64,000 bases of DNA from Sphingomonas edaphi (GCF_003583725.1 NZ_QXTF01000001.1:1116001-1180000), one strand, 5' to 3'. Shown: positions 1 through 9,412, numbered from the stretch's first letter. The notes: generated by a model not told the origin, from the sequence alone. Translations and numbers: made by a program.

Positions 1-799
1 CAATGGCTGCGAGGTTTTCGGCAGCGCGTCCGTACCACCGGCTCTTCAGCTCGATCGCCTGCGCGAAGGCGGCCTCCGCCCGCTTCAGCTGTCCGCTGGC
101 CGCCGCGACCACGCCCGCATCGTTGAGCCGCTCGGCGAATTGCTCCTCGCTCTCACCCTGCACCCGCCGGGGCAAGTCTGCCGCCACCGCGGCTCGCGCT
201 AGCTCTATGTTGTTGAAGAGGTGCGGCACCTTGGGGTCAATCGCCGCCGCCCGCTCGAAAAGGACGAGCGCATCGGCCCATTGCCCGCGAAGCATCAGTG
301 ACCAGCCTTGATTGTTCGGGACTTCGGCCCGAAGCGGATCGAGCGCCGCTGCTTTTTCGTATGCGGCATCGGCTTCGTCCCAGCGTCCATGCCGGTCGGC
401 GGCCACCCCACGCGCGTTCCAGCTTCGCCAGCCGGCTCCCGGGGCCTGCGTCGCCCGGTCTAGCAGCGCGGTCGCTTCAGCCACACGCCCCACGCGAAGC
501 GCCGCAATGCCCGCGCGTTCGAGCAACAGGACCTCCTGCGGATGCGCCACCAGCAGGGCGCGATAGAGGTTGAGCGCCTGATCATGATCCCCGCGCGCCA
601 AGGCTAGGTCGGCAAGCAGCCGGTCCACCGGCTCGCCCCTCGCGCCCGCGGCCACCGCGACTCCGAGCATTTCCTTAGCTTGATCCAAGCGGCCGCCGGC
701 AATTGCCCGGCCCGCCTCGGCTAGCGAAACGCCATTTGAAGCCACCGGTGCCGGAACAGGATCGGCCAGCGCTATCGCCAGCGCCGCCACCAAAATCAT
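1..799 (-). CDS. TPR-repeat protein of the tad locus (3' end cut by window edge)
   Basis: The reading frame starts with ATG at 799 and is still open at base 1, so the C-terminus lies outside the window (at least 266 residues). The first residues form a hydrophobic segment like a signal peptide (Met-Ile-Leu-Val-Ala-Ala-Leu-Ala). The rest consists of helix-turn-helix repeats rich in Ala and Leu, with TPR-type spacing such as 'RAEVPNNQGWSLMLRGQW'. It overlaps the stop of the preceding lipoprotein gene by an ATGA, so it is the last visible member of the tad operon. TadD-type TPR proteins occupy this position in other tad loci and help pilus assembly or localisation. That role is inferred from repeats and context only. 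Confidence 0.75.
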   Translation of the reverse strand, partial: MILVAALAIALADPVPAPVASNGVSLAEAGRAIAGGRLDQAKEMLGVAVAAGARGEPVDRLLADLALARGDHDQALNLYRALLVAHPQEVLLLERAGIAALRVGRVAEATALLDRATQAPGAGWRSWNARGVAADRHGRWDEADAAYEKAAALDPLRAEVPNNQGWSLMLRGQWADALVLFERAAAIDPKVPHLFNNIELARAAVAADLPRRVQGESEEQFAERLNDAGVVAAASGQLKRAEAAFAQAIELKSRWYGRAAENLAAI

Positions 800-1752
800 G
801 CGGTCAGCCGCAAGCTGCGGTCGCGCGCCGCATCGCGGCCAAGCAGGATGACGACCCCTTCTTTCGCGCTGTCCTGCCGCTGGAGCGCGAAGCCGAATTG
901 CGCTGCGATGCGCTCGGCTCGCGGCTGGTCGGCGAGTGCAAACAGGATCACGCTCTGCCCGCGCACGGTCGGCGCGTCGCCGATCACCGTGCCCTTGAAC
1001 CCGCGCGCCGCAAGGTAGCTGCGGGTGCGCGCGGCAAGGCCCTGCACCCGTGCCGCGTTGAGCAGTTTCACGGGGCTAGCGGCCTTCCGCTCAAAGCGTA
1101 TCGTTGTGCTGCTTGCGGTGCGCGTCACCATGCTCGCTTCCCAGCGCGGCGCGGCATTCGTGACGAGCGCGACCTCGCCCATCGACAGGCGTTCAAGGCG
1201 CAGTCTGGCTAGTGGTTTCTCAACCGCCACCGGCGCAGAGCGCGGCGGCGCGAGGGCGACCGTCACGCTTTGCGCCGGTGGCGGCGGCAACACGGGAACC
1301 GAACCCGGCGCTTCGCGCACCGCCTCGGGGGCGACGACACGCGCCGCCAGTTCGGACTTCACGCGTGCAGCCTCGTCGCGCCGCCCCTGCTGGTCTAGGG
1401 ACGCGGCGAATAAGGAAAAAAGTTCGGAGTTACCGGGCGCCGCGGCCAGCGCCATTTCGAAATTGTGTCGCGAGAGATCGTACCTGCCCATGCGGTCGTA
1501 ACAGGTCGCCATGCCGACCAACGCCTCGACGCTGTCCGGCTTGTCGCGCCAGGCCTTGCGATAGGCTTCCAGTGCAAGCCCGACGTTGCCCAGTGCGAGC
1601 TGCGAATTTCCTTCCGCGACGCGGAAATCCACCGGCTGCTGTCCACTCGCAAGCGGCTGCTTGATCGCGCGCACGTCGATCCCGCCGGTCGAACAGGAAA
1701 CCGCGCTAAATGCCGCTGCGATGGCTAATACGGAAATTCGCTTCTTCATCAT
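796..1752 (-). CDS. TadD-like lipoprotein with TPRs and LytR_C-type C-terminus
   Basis: The protein begins MMKKRISV and has a lipoprotein signal with lipobox 'SAVSC', so it should be anchored by its N-terminal Cys. Residues about 30-140 form TPR-like repeats ('NVGLALEAYRKAWRDKPDS', 'MGRYDLSRHNFEMALAAAP'). A Pro-rich linker follows. The last 90 residues ('VKLLNAARVQGLAARTRSYL' and onwards) resemble the LytR C-terminal domain, which has a beta-alpha-beta fold. The start at 1752 is chosen because an in-frame start at 1782 would lie well inside tadC and would put ten extra residues ahead of the signal peptide. It is followed by the next TPR gene with an ATGA overlap. The likely role is an outer-membrane-associated accessory factor of the Tad machine. 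Confidence 0.8.
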   Translation of the reverse strand: MMKKRISVLAIAAAFSAVSCSTGGIDVRAIKQPLASGQQPVDFRVAEGNSQLALGNVGLALEAYRKAWRDKPDSVEALVGMATCYDRMGRYDLSRHNFEMALAAAPGNSELFSLFAASLDQQGRRDEAARVKSELAARVVAPEAVREAPGSVPVLPPPPAQSVTVALAPPRSAPVAVEKPLARLRLERLSMGEVALVTNAAPRWEASMVTRTASSTTIRFERKAASPVKLLNAARVQGLAARTRSYLAARGFKGTVIGDAPTVRGQSVILFALADQPRAERIAAQFGFALQRQDSAKEGVVILLGRDAARDRSLRLTA

Positions 1753-1753
1753 G

Positions 1754-2728
1754 TCACCCCGCCATGGCTGGAATAACGACACGCAAGGTACGAATGACCG
1801 CCGGCAGCATCAGCACGCCGATCATCACAGGCAGCATGCAGGTTACCAGTGGAATGGACAGCAGCACCGGCAACCGGTGCGCCTTTTCCTCGGCCCGCAT
1901 CCGACGCCGCTCGCGCATCTCGGCGGCGTAGATGCGCAGCGTCTGCGCTACAGAAGAGCCAAGCTTGTGCGACTGTATCAGCAAGGTCGCGAAAGCCTGG
2001 ATTTCGTCCGCGCCGGCCCGGTCCGCCATCCGTCGCAGTGCATCTTCCTGGCTGCGACCGGCGCGCAGCTCTAACACCACCGCGCCAAGCTGCTCGGCCA
2101 GCAGCGGGTGCGACCGCGTCATCTCCATTCCCACCCGACTAAACGCCGCTTCTAGACCCAGCCCTGCTTCGACGCAGACCAGCATCAGGTCGAGTGCGTC
2201 GGGAAAACCGTTGATGATCTCGCGCTGACGCCGTGCGGCACGGGCGCGGATCCATAGGCTGGGGAAATAAAGTCCCGCCAGCGCGGCGACCATGCCGATG
2301 AAATAGAGCTTCGTGAGTGACGGACGGCTGCCCGTCATCCACATCAGCGCAAAAATGCCAAGCGGGAGAACGACTACCAAGATCAGACGAAGCAGTGAAT
2401 AGACGCGCGGCGCATGTTCCTGGCGATAGCCCGCGGCAACCAGCCGGCTGCGCAACGTCGCATCCTTAGTATCGACCAGCGGAATGCCTGCTTTCTCGAT
2501 CGCGGTGACCATCGAGATCCACGCGCCGCGCGCGTCATAGGCGCGCAGCCCAACGGCTCGCCCACCGGAATCAGCTTCCTCGGCCGGTCCAGCAGCAGTC
2601 AGGCGGCCCCGAAGCTCGCGCCGCTCGCCCAAAAGGACAATGGCGCCATATGCAACTGCAACCACCGCCACGAATAGCAGCAGCAGTATGGCGATCTGGG
2701 CGGCATCATTCGCAAGGAAATCGTTCAT
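1754..2728 (-). CDS. tadC: Tad inner-membrane platform protein TadC
   Basis: This is a 324-residue type II secretion F-family (T2SSF) membrane protein. It has an N-terminal membrane helix (residues about 12-32), two central hydrophobic helices near 110-160, and a C-terminal pair. The cytoplasmic part carries the family sequence 'FPDALDLMLVCVEAGLGLEA', and a C-terminal stretch 'RMRAEEKAHRLPVLLSIPL' precedes the last helices. TadB and TadC form the inner-membrane platform that the ATPase drives during Flp pilus polymerisation. The gene follows tadB after a six-base gap, the usual order. The length is normal for the family. Confidence 0.93.
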   Translation of the reverse strand: MNDFLANDAAQIAILLLLFVAVVAVAYGAIVLLGERRELRGRLTAAGPAEEADSGGRAVGLRAYDARGAWISMVTAIEKAGIPLVDTKDATLRSRLVAAGYRQEHAPRVYSLLRLILVVVLPLGIFALMWMTGSRPSLTKLYFIGMVAALAGLYFPSLWIRARAARRQREIINGFPDALDLMLVCVEAGLGLEAAFSRVGMEMTRSHPLLAEQLGAVVLELRAGRSQEDALRRMADRAGADEIQAFATLLIQSHKLGSSVAQTLRIYAAEMRERRRMRAEEKAHRLPVLLSIPLVTCMLPVMIGVLMLPAVIRTLRVVIPAMAG

Positions 2729-2734
2729 CGCCAG

Positions 2735-3736
2735 CTATACCTTTAGGTCGATCATTCGCCGGATGGCGTAGAATCCGACCGCGTACATGATGAGGAGAAT
2801 CGCGTAGCCCGGCACGAAGAGCGGGTCGTCGGCAACGTCGAGGTAAAAGGCGGGATTGCCTAGGAAGAGCATGACAAAGGCCACGACCGGGAGGCCAGTG
2901 AGCATCGTTGCCGTCATCCGTCCTTCGCTCGACAACGCCCGAACCTTCAGCATCATTGATGCGCGCTCGCGGATCACTTTGCTGAGGTTTTCCAGTATCT
3001 CGGCTAGGTTGCCGCCCGTCTCATTCTGCACCGACAGGCTGACGACGAACATCCGCATGTCGTCGAGGTCCCAGCGGTCAGCCATGGCGGTTAATGCATC
3101 ACGCAAATCGGCGCCATAGGTCACCTCGTCAACGACGATCCCGAACTGGCTGCCGATGGGGTCGGGCATTTCGACCGTGAGCAGGTCAAGCGCCGCGGCG
3201 ATCGGGTGACCGGCACGAAGGCCCCGTACAAAAACGTCGAGTGCGACCGGAAATTGGTCTTGCATCTTCTTGCGCATCCGGGCGGCCTTCGCCTGGAAGA
3301 AGAGCATCGGGATGCCTGCGCCAATGACGAAGGCAAAGGTAAGAATCAAAAGAACCCGGCCGGTGCCGATCGGCACGCCCGTCACCGCCATGAACAGCAG
3401 GATTGCCAGGAAGATGGCGACCGGTGCGACTAGGAGCGCCAGCATTAGCTTGGCGGTCTCCATCTGCACACCCGCCGCCATCAGCGTCTTTTCCCAACCA
3501 CGCGCAGGCCCCTTCAGGATCTCGGGCAGACCTTCGGGGAGGTTCGACGAGCGGCGGCGAAGAATTGCCATTGCCTCGCCACGCGTCGCGCCACGGCCGA
3601 TCAAGTCCAATCGCTGGTTGATTGCCCGACCGTCGGCCCGGCGGGCGACAATTACCGACACAATTCGCTCTACCGCAAACACGACGGCGGCAAAGACCAG
3701 GATGAGGACGATCGCGCGGAGCCAGGTGTCGCTCAT
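2735..3736 (-). CDS. tadB: Tad inner-membrane platform protein TadB
   Basis: The 333-residue protein belongs to the T2SSF family and is the TadB partner of the platform pair. An N-terminal helix (residues about 8-28) is followed by a cytoplasmic segment. Two central helices ('LMLALLVAPVAIFLAILLF' and the following one) come next, then the signature 'FPVALDVFVRGLRAGHPIAA', then 'ETGGNLAEILENLSKVIRER', and C-terminal helices. It starts within the stop codon of cpaF (ATGA), which implies translational coupling. It should sit in the inner membrane and contact the ATPase CpaF/TadA. Confidence 0.94.
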   Translation of the reverse strand: MSDTWLRAIVLILVFAAVVFAVERIVSVIVARRADGRAINQRLDLIGRGATRGEAMAILRRRSSNLPEGLPEILKGPARGWEKTLMAAGVQMETAKLMLALLVAPVAIFLAILLFMAVTGVPIGTGRVLLILTFAFVIGAGIPMLFFQAKAARMRKKMQDQFPVALDVFVRGLRAGHPIAAALDLLTVEMPDPIGSQFGIVVDEVTYGADLRDALTAMADRWDLDDMRMFVVSLSVQNETGGNLAEILENLSKVIRERASMMLKVRALSSEGRMTATMLTGLPVVAFVMLFLGNPAFYLDVADDPLFVPGYAILLIMYAVGFYAIRRMIDLKV

Positions 3737-5121
3737 GCTTCGAAATTCCTGTCTGGACGGAAGAGGTCGGGCGACAGCGAAACGCCGTGCGAGATGACCT
3801 GTTCAAGGAAGCGAGGCCGGATACCTGTCGCTTCGAACCGGCCCTGGACCATCCCGTCGGACGACACGCCGGTCTGACGGAAGCGAAAGATCTCCTGCAT
3901 GGTGATGACGTCGCCTTCCATGCCGCTCAACTCTGACAGGCTCATTAGGCGGCGGCGGCCGTCGCTAAGCCGCGCGACCTGCACGACGACATTGATCGCC
4001 GACGCGATCTGCGCGCGGGCGGAGCGCGCCGGAATGTCGACGCCACTCATGCCGATCATTTGCTCGACACGGCTCAGCGCGTCGCGAGGGCTGTTTGCGT
4101 GGACGGTCGTCATCGACCCGTCGTGGCCCGTATTCATCGCCTGTAACATGTCGAACGCCTCGCCGGCGCGGACTTCGCCGACGATGATGCGATCGGGCCG
4201 CATGCGCAGGCTGTTTTTCACTAAGTCGCGCTGCGCGATCTCGCCCTTGCCCTCGATATTAGCCGGACGAGTTTCCAGCCGGACAGTATGTTTCTGCTGC
4301 AGTTGCAGTTCTGCCGAGTCCTCGATCGTCACGATGCGTTCGCGATTGTCGATGAAGGCCGACATGGCGTTCAGCATCGTCGTCTTACCAGAGCCCGTGC
4401 CGCCCGAAATAAGCACGTTGAGGCGCGCCGACACGACCGCTTTCAGCACTTCCGCGACTTGCGCCGGGACCGATCCGATTTCGATAAGGCGCGCCATGCT
4501 GATCGGCACCTTGGCGAATTTGCGGATAGACAGTAGCGATCCGTCGAGCGCCAGCGGCGGGACGACTGCATTCACCCGGCTTCCGTCTGCAAGCCGCGCA
4601 TCCACCATTGGGGAACTCTCGTCGACCCGGCGGCCTACCGCCGACACAATTTTCTGAATGATGCGGATAAGGTGCTTCTCGTCCTTAAATCGCACCGCGG
4701 ACGGCTCCAATACGCCGTAGCGTTCTACAAACACACTATCATGGCCGTTAACGAGGATATCGGTAATGGTCGCATCTTTCAGCAGCGGCTCGAGCGGCCC
4801 TAATCCAAGAAGCTCGTCGAGCACGTCGTCGACCAGCTGGCGCCGCTCGGCATGGTTGAGAGCGTGGCGCTGCTTGTCGAGTTCCTCGAGGACGATGTCG
4901 CCGACTTCCTCGGCGATCTGGGCCCGCGACATCTTCTCCAGCGCGCTGAGGTTGATCAGGCCTAGAAGCCGCTGATGCAGCTCGACCTTAAGGTCGGTGT
5001 GGAGGTCTTGGGTGGCGAACGCGCCGGCATCGCCGACCGTCATTAGCCGCCGTTCTTCTTCGGTGCGCTCGGCCGCCTCTTCGGGCGCCGCCTCGTCACT
5101 GGGCTTGCGAATTTGCCACAT
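3733..5121 (-). CDS. cpaF: Tad secretion ATPase CpaF/TadA
   Basis: This 462-residue hexameric secretion ATPase powers Flp pilus assembly. Visible motifs are Walker A 'GGTGSGKTT' near residue 240, the acidic box 'RIVTIEDSAELQL', and a Walker B / His-box region 'RMRPDRIIVGEVRAGEAFDM' followed by 'MNTGHDGSMTTVHANS'. The N-terminal 90 residues are charged and helical, as in other CpaF proteins. The start at 5121 (MWQIRKPS) is preferred over an in-frame ORF start at 5151 because cpaE ends at 5123. Stop and start are therefore nearly adjacent, and tadB follows with an ATGA overlap. Confidence 0.96.
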   Translation of the reverse strand: MWQIRKPSDEAAPEEAAERTEEERRLMTVGDAGAFATQDLHTDLKVELHQRLLGLINLSALEKMSRAQIAEEVGDIVLEELDKQRHALNHAERRQLVDDVLDELLGLGPLEPLLKDATITDILVNGHDSVFVERYGVLEPSAVRFKDEKHLIRIIQKIVSAVGRRVDESSPMVDARLADGSRVNAVVPPLALDGSLLSIRKFAKVPISMARLIEIGSVPAQVAEVLKAVVSARLNVLISGGTGSGKTTMLNAMSAFIDNRERIVTIEDSAELQLQQKHTVRLETRPANIEGKGEIAQRDLVKNSLRMRPDRIIVGEVRAGEAFDMLQAMNTGHDGSMTTVHANSPRDALSRVEQMIGMSGVDIPARSARAQIASAINVVVQVARLSDGRRRLMSLSELSGMEGDVITMQEIFRFRQTGVSSDGMVQGRFEATGIRPRFLEQVISHGVSLSPDLFRPDRNFEA

Positions 5122-5122
5122 G

Positions 5123-6319
5123 CTAGCGCTCCAGTCCCAGGGCGGCAGCAATACCGGCCTGCATAATCTCGATATCTTTGCCCAGCGCTGACTTGCGGCG
5201 AACCTCGCCGATCGTCACGCCACGATCGATCGCCTGCGTCATGATTTCATGGTCGTTGGCGATCGTGAACGTCACCGGCTTGCGCAGCACGCGCTCCGCA
5301 TCGTCGGTGCTGACGGCCTTGAACAGGCCCTTTTCGGTCCGGTTGAGGACGATGCGTACGTCAACATTGCGCATGTCCTGCGAATCCAGCAGGTCCAGCT
5401 GTCGACGCGCGCGGCTCAAGCTCGAAACGCGAAGCTCGGTGACCATTAAAACCAAGTCAGACCGAGCGAGCAGCGACAGCGACCAGTTCGTCCAGTTCAT
5501 CGGCAGGTCGACGAAAACTGTCCCATATTCTGCGGTGGCGAGGTCGATAATCGACAGGACTTGGTCGCTGGTCATCGATTCTAGCGGCAGGATTTCGCTC
5601 GGCGCCGCAACAACCGCCAAGCCACTAGAGTGCTGGACCGCGATCGAACGAAGCAGTTCGCCGTCCAGCCGCTTACCAGCGGCCAGGAGATCGCTGAGCG
5701 ACAAATTCGGCTGGAGTCCGAGCTGGAACGCTGCGTCGCCGAACTGCACGTCGAGGTCGATTAGGCAGGTCTCGCGGCCCGCCAGCCGCTCCACTCCTGC
5801 GAACCGCGCCGCCGTCTGGCCGAGCAGCGATGTGGCGCCGACCCCGCCCTCGCTCTTGATGATCGTGATGATCTTTTGGTGACCCGCACGGGCCCGCGGC
5901 CCTTTAGCAGCCGATATCCGTCTGATCGGATCGAGCGCGGTTTCCAGTTCCTTGGGATCCAGCGGCAGCGGCACGACATCGTGCGCACCAGCCCGGACTA
6001 ACGCCCGGACGAATGCCATCGGCGGCTCGTACGCTGCAGCGATCAGGGGGACGTCTCCTCGCGCCAGTTCCTCAAACCGCGCGACCGATTGTGGGTCGTC
6101 GCAATTGACTTGGACAACTGCCGCCGACGCTCCCGCCAGCATAGATGGATCGATCGTGCTGGCGGGGTCGGCGATTAGCAGCTCAAGCGGGAACCCGGCC
6201 GCCTTCGCGCCCACTAACGCACTCGTCTCACCCTCCACCCCCGATAACAGGAGTCGCACGGGAGCCGGGCCGGTATCGGCCCTCCATCCGCTGGGTTTGT
6301 CAGTGTTGTGAACGCTCAT
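5123..6319 (-). CDS. cpaE: Pilus localisation/assembly protein CpaE (TadZ)
   Basis: The roughly 398-residue protein has a receiver-like N-terminal half (residues 20-130) and a MinD/ParA-like ATPase half. The nucleotide loop reads 'SEGGVGATSL', the degenerate Walker A with Ala-Thr that is typical of CpaE rather than the GKT of ParA. Later motifs are 'TCLIDLDVQFGDAAFQLGL' and 'TVFVDLPMNWTNW'. TadZ/CpaE proteins mark the pole and recruit the Tad machine. The ATG at 6319 is preceded by GGAG seven bases upstream, which decides against the TTG at 6334. It lies between a TadE-like gene and cpaF, as expected. Confidence 0.93.
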   Translation of the reverse strand: MSVHNTDKPSGWRADTGPAPVRLLLSGVEGETSALVGAKAAGFPLELLIADPASTIDPSMLAGASAAVVQVNCDDPQSVARFEELARGDVPLIAAAYEPPMAFVRALVRAGAHDVVPLPLDPKELETALDPIRRISAAKGPRARAGHQKIITIIKSEGGVGATSLLGQTAARFAGVERLAGRETCLIDLDVQFGDAAFQLGLQPNLSLSDLLAAGKRLDGELLRSIAVQHSSGLAVVAAPSEILPLESMTSDQVLSIIDLATAEYGTVFVDLPMNWTNWSLSLLARSDLVLMVTELRVSSLSRARRQLDLLDSQDMRNVDVRIVLNRTEKGLFKAVSTDDAERVLRKPVTFTIANDHEIMTQAIDRGVTIGEVRRKSALGKDIEIMQAGIAAALGLER

Positions 6320-6330
6320 CGATCTCCGCC

Positions 6331-6942
6331 TCAATTCGAGAAGCTGCCGGCGCTATCTTCCGCCGTCAGTGTAGCCCTGGCCGGCGGCAAGGTGATGTCC
6401 GCCAACCCGAGCAGGGAGATGAAGTTGAAGGTCTCGTTCTGAACGCTGACCGTTACGAGCGGCTGCACATCCATCGTTCCGTCCGCCGGTCCGGCATAGC
6501 CGAGGCCCGAACCTGAGTATTCGATGACGACGTTATCCGCACCGATCCTCGGACTAATCTGCGCCATGCGGCTTACGATCACATTGAATGCGGTGGAATT
6601 AACGCTGCCGTTCGCCACGGGGCAAGGCGGCGTCGGACAAGTACAGCCAGTATTGGTGCACCGGAATATGCCCAGCGCAGAGGCAGGAATTAGGTCGCCG
6701 GCTTTGGTCACCGTTCCGTTCACATAGCTCTTGCTAACAAGGTCCGGGGAAACCGGCGTTGTGACGATCGCCATTCGGGCACCGATCTGAGTGGCCTTTT
6801 CTGATGTATTCAGCGTCCAGAAGAAACGTCCCATATCGATAATGCCGAAAAGCAGCAGCAAGAGGAGGGGTAGCACCAACCCGAACTCGGCAGCGCTGGC
6901 AGCCCGGCAGTCGCCTAGAACTGTGCGCAGAAGCCGATTCAT
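6331..6942 (-). CDS. TadE-like minor pseudopilin
   Basis: This 203-residue protein starts MNRLLRTVLGDCRAASAAEF. A hydrophobic helix rich in Leu (residues about 22-45) directly follows a pseudopilin-type processing site of the kind (G/A)xxxxE[YF]. The remainder is an exported domain with several Cys ('FRCTNTGCTCPTPPCP'), possibly disulfide-bonded. It belongs to the TadE family (PF07811). TadE-like proteins are processed by the prepilin peptidase and prime or modulate Flp fibre assembly. The gene overlaps its upstream neighbour by ATGA. Confidence 0.88.
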   Translation of the reverse strand: MNRLLRTVLGDCRAASAAEFGLVLPLLLLLLFGIIDMGRFFWTLNTSEKATQIGARMAIVTTPVSPDLVSKSYVNGTVTKAGDLIPASALGIFRCTNTGCTCPTPPCPVANGSVNSTAFNVIVSRMAQISPRIGADNVVIEYSGSGLGYAGPADGTMDVQPLVTVSVQNETFNFISLLGLADITLPPARATLTAEDSAGSFSN

Positions 6943-7463
6943 GACCCAATCACCGGCGCTTCGGATTCCGCTCGGATACAGGCATTTGCGGTAGGTAGAC
7001 CGAGCGAACCCAGCAACGATCGATAGCCAACCGCCGCACTGACCTTCACCACAGGTATGTCACCCGGAAGCGACTGGTAGATGCCGTCGTAATCATCTTT
7101 CGAGACGCAGCGAATCGTTATCGTAACCGTCTGACTTGCGCCGCCGCAGCTGCGTGCCCAATAGCTCGCATTTAATCGGCCTGCGCCCGTCCCGGTGACT
7201 GTGCCGGTCTGGGTGACGTTCGTGATCAGGGATTGTGCAGCCGGGCTAACCGTGCCAGGGCAGGTGTAGTTGGTCTCCAGCGGAATCCGCGCCGCATATC
7301 GCGCACCGTCGCGCACCTGTTTGACCAGACCATGCTCATCCAGGAAATAGTTGCCCAGCTCCGCGCTTCCGAACAGCAGGGCGAGCAGGAAGGGAAGAAC
7401 CATCGCCATCTCTGCGGCTGCTGCCCCGCCCGTGTGGCGTAATGTTTTGCCACCATATCGCAT
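6939..7463 (-). CDS. TadF-like minor pseudopilin
   Basis: The 174-residue protein has a short basic leader, the processing motif 'GGAAAAEMAMVLPFLLALLF', a single membrane helix, and an exported domain with four Cys. It is a second TadE-family protein, conventionally called TadF. Its start overlaps the stop of the TadG-like gene by one base (TGATG), and its stop overlaps the next gene by ATGA, so the three pseudopilin-type genes appear translationally coupled. TadE or TadF naming is by position, because the two are hard to separate by sequence alone. Confidence 0.86.
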   Translation of the reverse strand: MRYGGKTLRHTGGAAAAEMAMVLPFLLALLFGSAELGNYFLDEHGLVKQVRDGARYAARIPLETNYTCPGTVSPAAQSLITNVTQTGTVTGTGAGRLNASYWARSCGGASQTVTITIRCVSKDDYDGIYQSLPGDIPVVKVSAAVGYRSLLGSLGLPTANACIRAESEAPVIGS

Positions 7464-9109
7464 CAGCGCACCAGGTAGGGCCGACTGCGGCTGTAATACT
7501 GGAAACCCCCGCCACCGCCGACCGGCTGCGCGGGGCCAATGACTTCGCCGTAGATTTCCTTGTCATCGGTTGCCTCAGTGGCACCGGCAACGCCTGTTTG
7601 CGCGGCAGAACGCTGGAGTGAAGGCTCGGGGAGAAACGCGTCGAAGACCCGCAGGATCACGTAGTCCTCGAAAGCAGCCCCCTTACCCTTTAGGTTATCG
7701 CAGTTCGCGGCGACTATTGGAAGGATGCGGCGATCCTTGACCGTCACGGCGGCTGCGTTTGCAAATCGAGGTTGGTTGAAGGCACATTTTTTCTTAATCG
7801 TCCAAGTCGGATTTCCACCACCCGAAGAGGTGACTACCTCGGCGCCAATTTGCTGGGGATCCAGCTTGCCGGTAGCCTGATTGTCGATTTCCCACTTGTA
7901 GACTTGATACCGCGTAAGCGTCGAAGCCGTCACACCGCCGCCGATTGACGCTGCAATCGACGCAGCGGTCTGACCTGGATGATTTGCTGCGATGTAGCCA
8001 TCGCGATTCCAGTTGCCATCGCCGAAATTTCTCGCTCCGCCGGCCAATGGACAAGTCCCATTGTAATGACAAAGATCCCGGCCGAACTGCTTCGCAGCAG
8101 GGGTTTGTGCCCAGTCCGCGTAAGAAACCTTGCCCGACTGGTTAGCATTTCCGCCTGCTGCCGCCCCGCACGCGGGCGCAATCGGTTGCGCGGATTGGCG
8201 CTTTTCGAACGTCATCTCAAGCGTCATGTCCTTGCGCGTATTTTGCGCGGGACACGCGACGCCAGTTGATGGAACGCAGTTGTTCGCGTCATTCTTGTTG
8301 CTGCCTGCGTACACGTCCATCCGCGTGTTGATGGCGTCAGTGGCGTTTTTATTACCGGGTTCAGTTTGGTTGTCGTCTTGGCTCTGGCAGCCGTTCAGCC
8401 CATTGCCGAGCAAGGCAGCAAGCACTGCCTGATTGCCATTGCCGAAATCGAGATAGCCGTAGTTTCCAGGCGCCCAGCTATTGCCCCCCGCCGTCTTCAT
8501 GACGATGCCTTTGCCAATGTCACTGTCCGTTGGGAAATCATCCGAGGCTACGCAGACCAACAGTGGGGCGACATTACAAATTGAGGATTCGACGCCAGCA
8601 ACCGCGGTTGCCGATATGTCACCCGACAATGCTCCGACAATCGGCGTTAGCGCATAGCGCGCAGTCCGGACTCGGGTCGTGACAACAACAAAGCGTGCAT
8701 TCTGGTCGCCGGTCGACGATGCGTCAGCCACGACGTCGCACGCGGTGGCCGTATCTGCCACGTCATCGTCGAAGTCACTGCAGAAGGTGATCGCCTCGAT
8801 CTCGACATTGAGCCCATCGGCATTGGAATCGTTAGCGAAGCGAGTGAGGTTCTCAACTAGGCGGTCCTTGTCGTCCGCCGTTATGGCATCCCGGGCGCGT
8901 TCCCGGGCCCCGTCCGATCGATCAAGTTGCGTGGCGGCCGCTAGAGCGGCTTGATCGGCAGCCTGTTGCAGCTCGGTGTCAAGCGTGGCGAGCCGGGCAT
9001 AGTCAAAAGCAATGCCGCCAGCGCCGATTAACGCAAACATGGAAAGGGCAACGGTCGGTGCAACCGTCCCGCTATTGTTGCTCCATTGCCTCCAGTTCCA
9101 GCCCTTCAT
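7463..9109 (-). CDS. TadG-like pilus assembly protein
   Basis: This 548-residue protein has an N-terminal helix and the TadE/G-like signature (PF13400): 'TVAPTVALSMFALIGAGGIA' followed by 'FDYARLATLDTELQQAADQA', with Ala-rich continuation. The long exported part is rich in Asn, Gly and Asp and includes several Cys, and it ends with a Gly-rich strand near 'GGGGGFQYYSRSRP'. Such proteins are anchored in the inner membrane and reach into the periplasm as part of the Tad system. No obvious von Willebrand MIDAS motif was seen, unlike some longer TadG proteins. It lies between the small lipoprotein gene and tadF. Confidence 0.85.
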   Translation of the reverse strand: MKGWNWRQWSNNSGTVAPTVALSMFALIGAGGIAFDYARLATLDTELQQAADQAALAAATQLDRSDGARERARDAITADDKDRLVENLTRFANDSNADGLNVEIEAITFCSDFDDDVADTATACDVVADASSTGDQNARFVVVTTRVRTARYALTPIVGALSGDISATAVAGVESSICNVAPLLVCVASDDFPTDSDIGKGIVMKTAGGNSWAPGNYGYLDFGNGNQAVLAALLGNGLNGCQSQDDNQTEPGNKNATDAINTRMDVYAGSNKNDANNCVPSTGVACPAQNTRKDMTLEMTFEKRQSAQPIAPACGAAAGGNANQSGKVSYADWAQTPAAKQFGRDLCHYNGTCPLAGGARNFGDGNWNRDGYIAANHPGQTAASIAASIGGGVTASTLTRYQVYKWEIDNQATGKLDPQQIGAEVVTSSGGGNPTWTIKKKCAFNQPRFANAAAVTVKDRRILPIVAANCDNLKGKGAAFEDYVILRVFDAFLPEPSLQRSAAQTGVAGATEATDDKEIYGEVIGPAQPVGGGGGFQYYSRSRPYLVR

Positions 9110-9121
9110 CCCTCGCCATCC

Positions 9122-9412
9122 TTATTGGCCGTTGCCGCCGCTTGAACTGCTGCCTGATCCGCTGCTGATTGAATCACGCTGGACCGGCTTGGTTTGACCT
9201 TTGCGATAGCGCTCGGTCGCTTTGGCCGCCTTTTCGCCATGGTCGCCGGGCTTGGCCCCGTCCGCCGGATAGACCGGGTCGGGGTTGATGGTCTGGATCG
9301 CCATATCGTAGCGATAGGCCTCGCCGAAGCCGGCATCGACGGGCGTACAGGCGGAAAGGGCCGTGGCCGATACGCCGGCCAGAAGCAGTTTCAGCTCAGA
9401 GCGCATGGCCAT
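9122..9412 (-). CDS. Small tad-locus lipoprotein of unknown function
   Basis: The 96-residue product starts MAMRSELKLLLAGVSA and has a lipobox 'ALSAC' near residue 22, so it is a predicted lipoprotein. The mature part contains 'YDMAIQTINPDPVYP' and 'KPGDHGEKAAKATERYRKG', then ends in a Ser/Gly-rich tail. It occupies the place between cpaC and tadG where CpaD is found in other loci, but it is much shorter than CpaD and lacks its recognisable core. The start at 9412 overlaps the end of cpaC by 17 bases. A role as secretin pilotin or periplasmic linker is only a guess from position. Confidence 0.75.
   Translation of the reverse strand: MAMRSELKLLLAGVSATALSACTPVDAGFGEAYRYDMAIQTINPDPVYPADGAKPGDHGEKAAKATERYRKGQTKPVQRDSISSGSGSSSSGGNGQ

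Noticed and set aside
9122-9412. Calling this lipoprotein CpaD
   Set aside because: The position fits, but it is under 100 residues and lacks the CpaD core, so it was left as an unknown lipoprotein.
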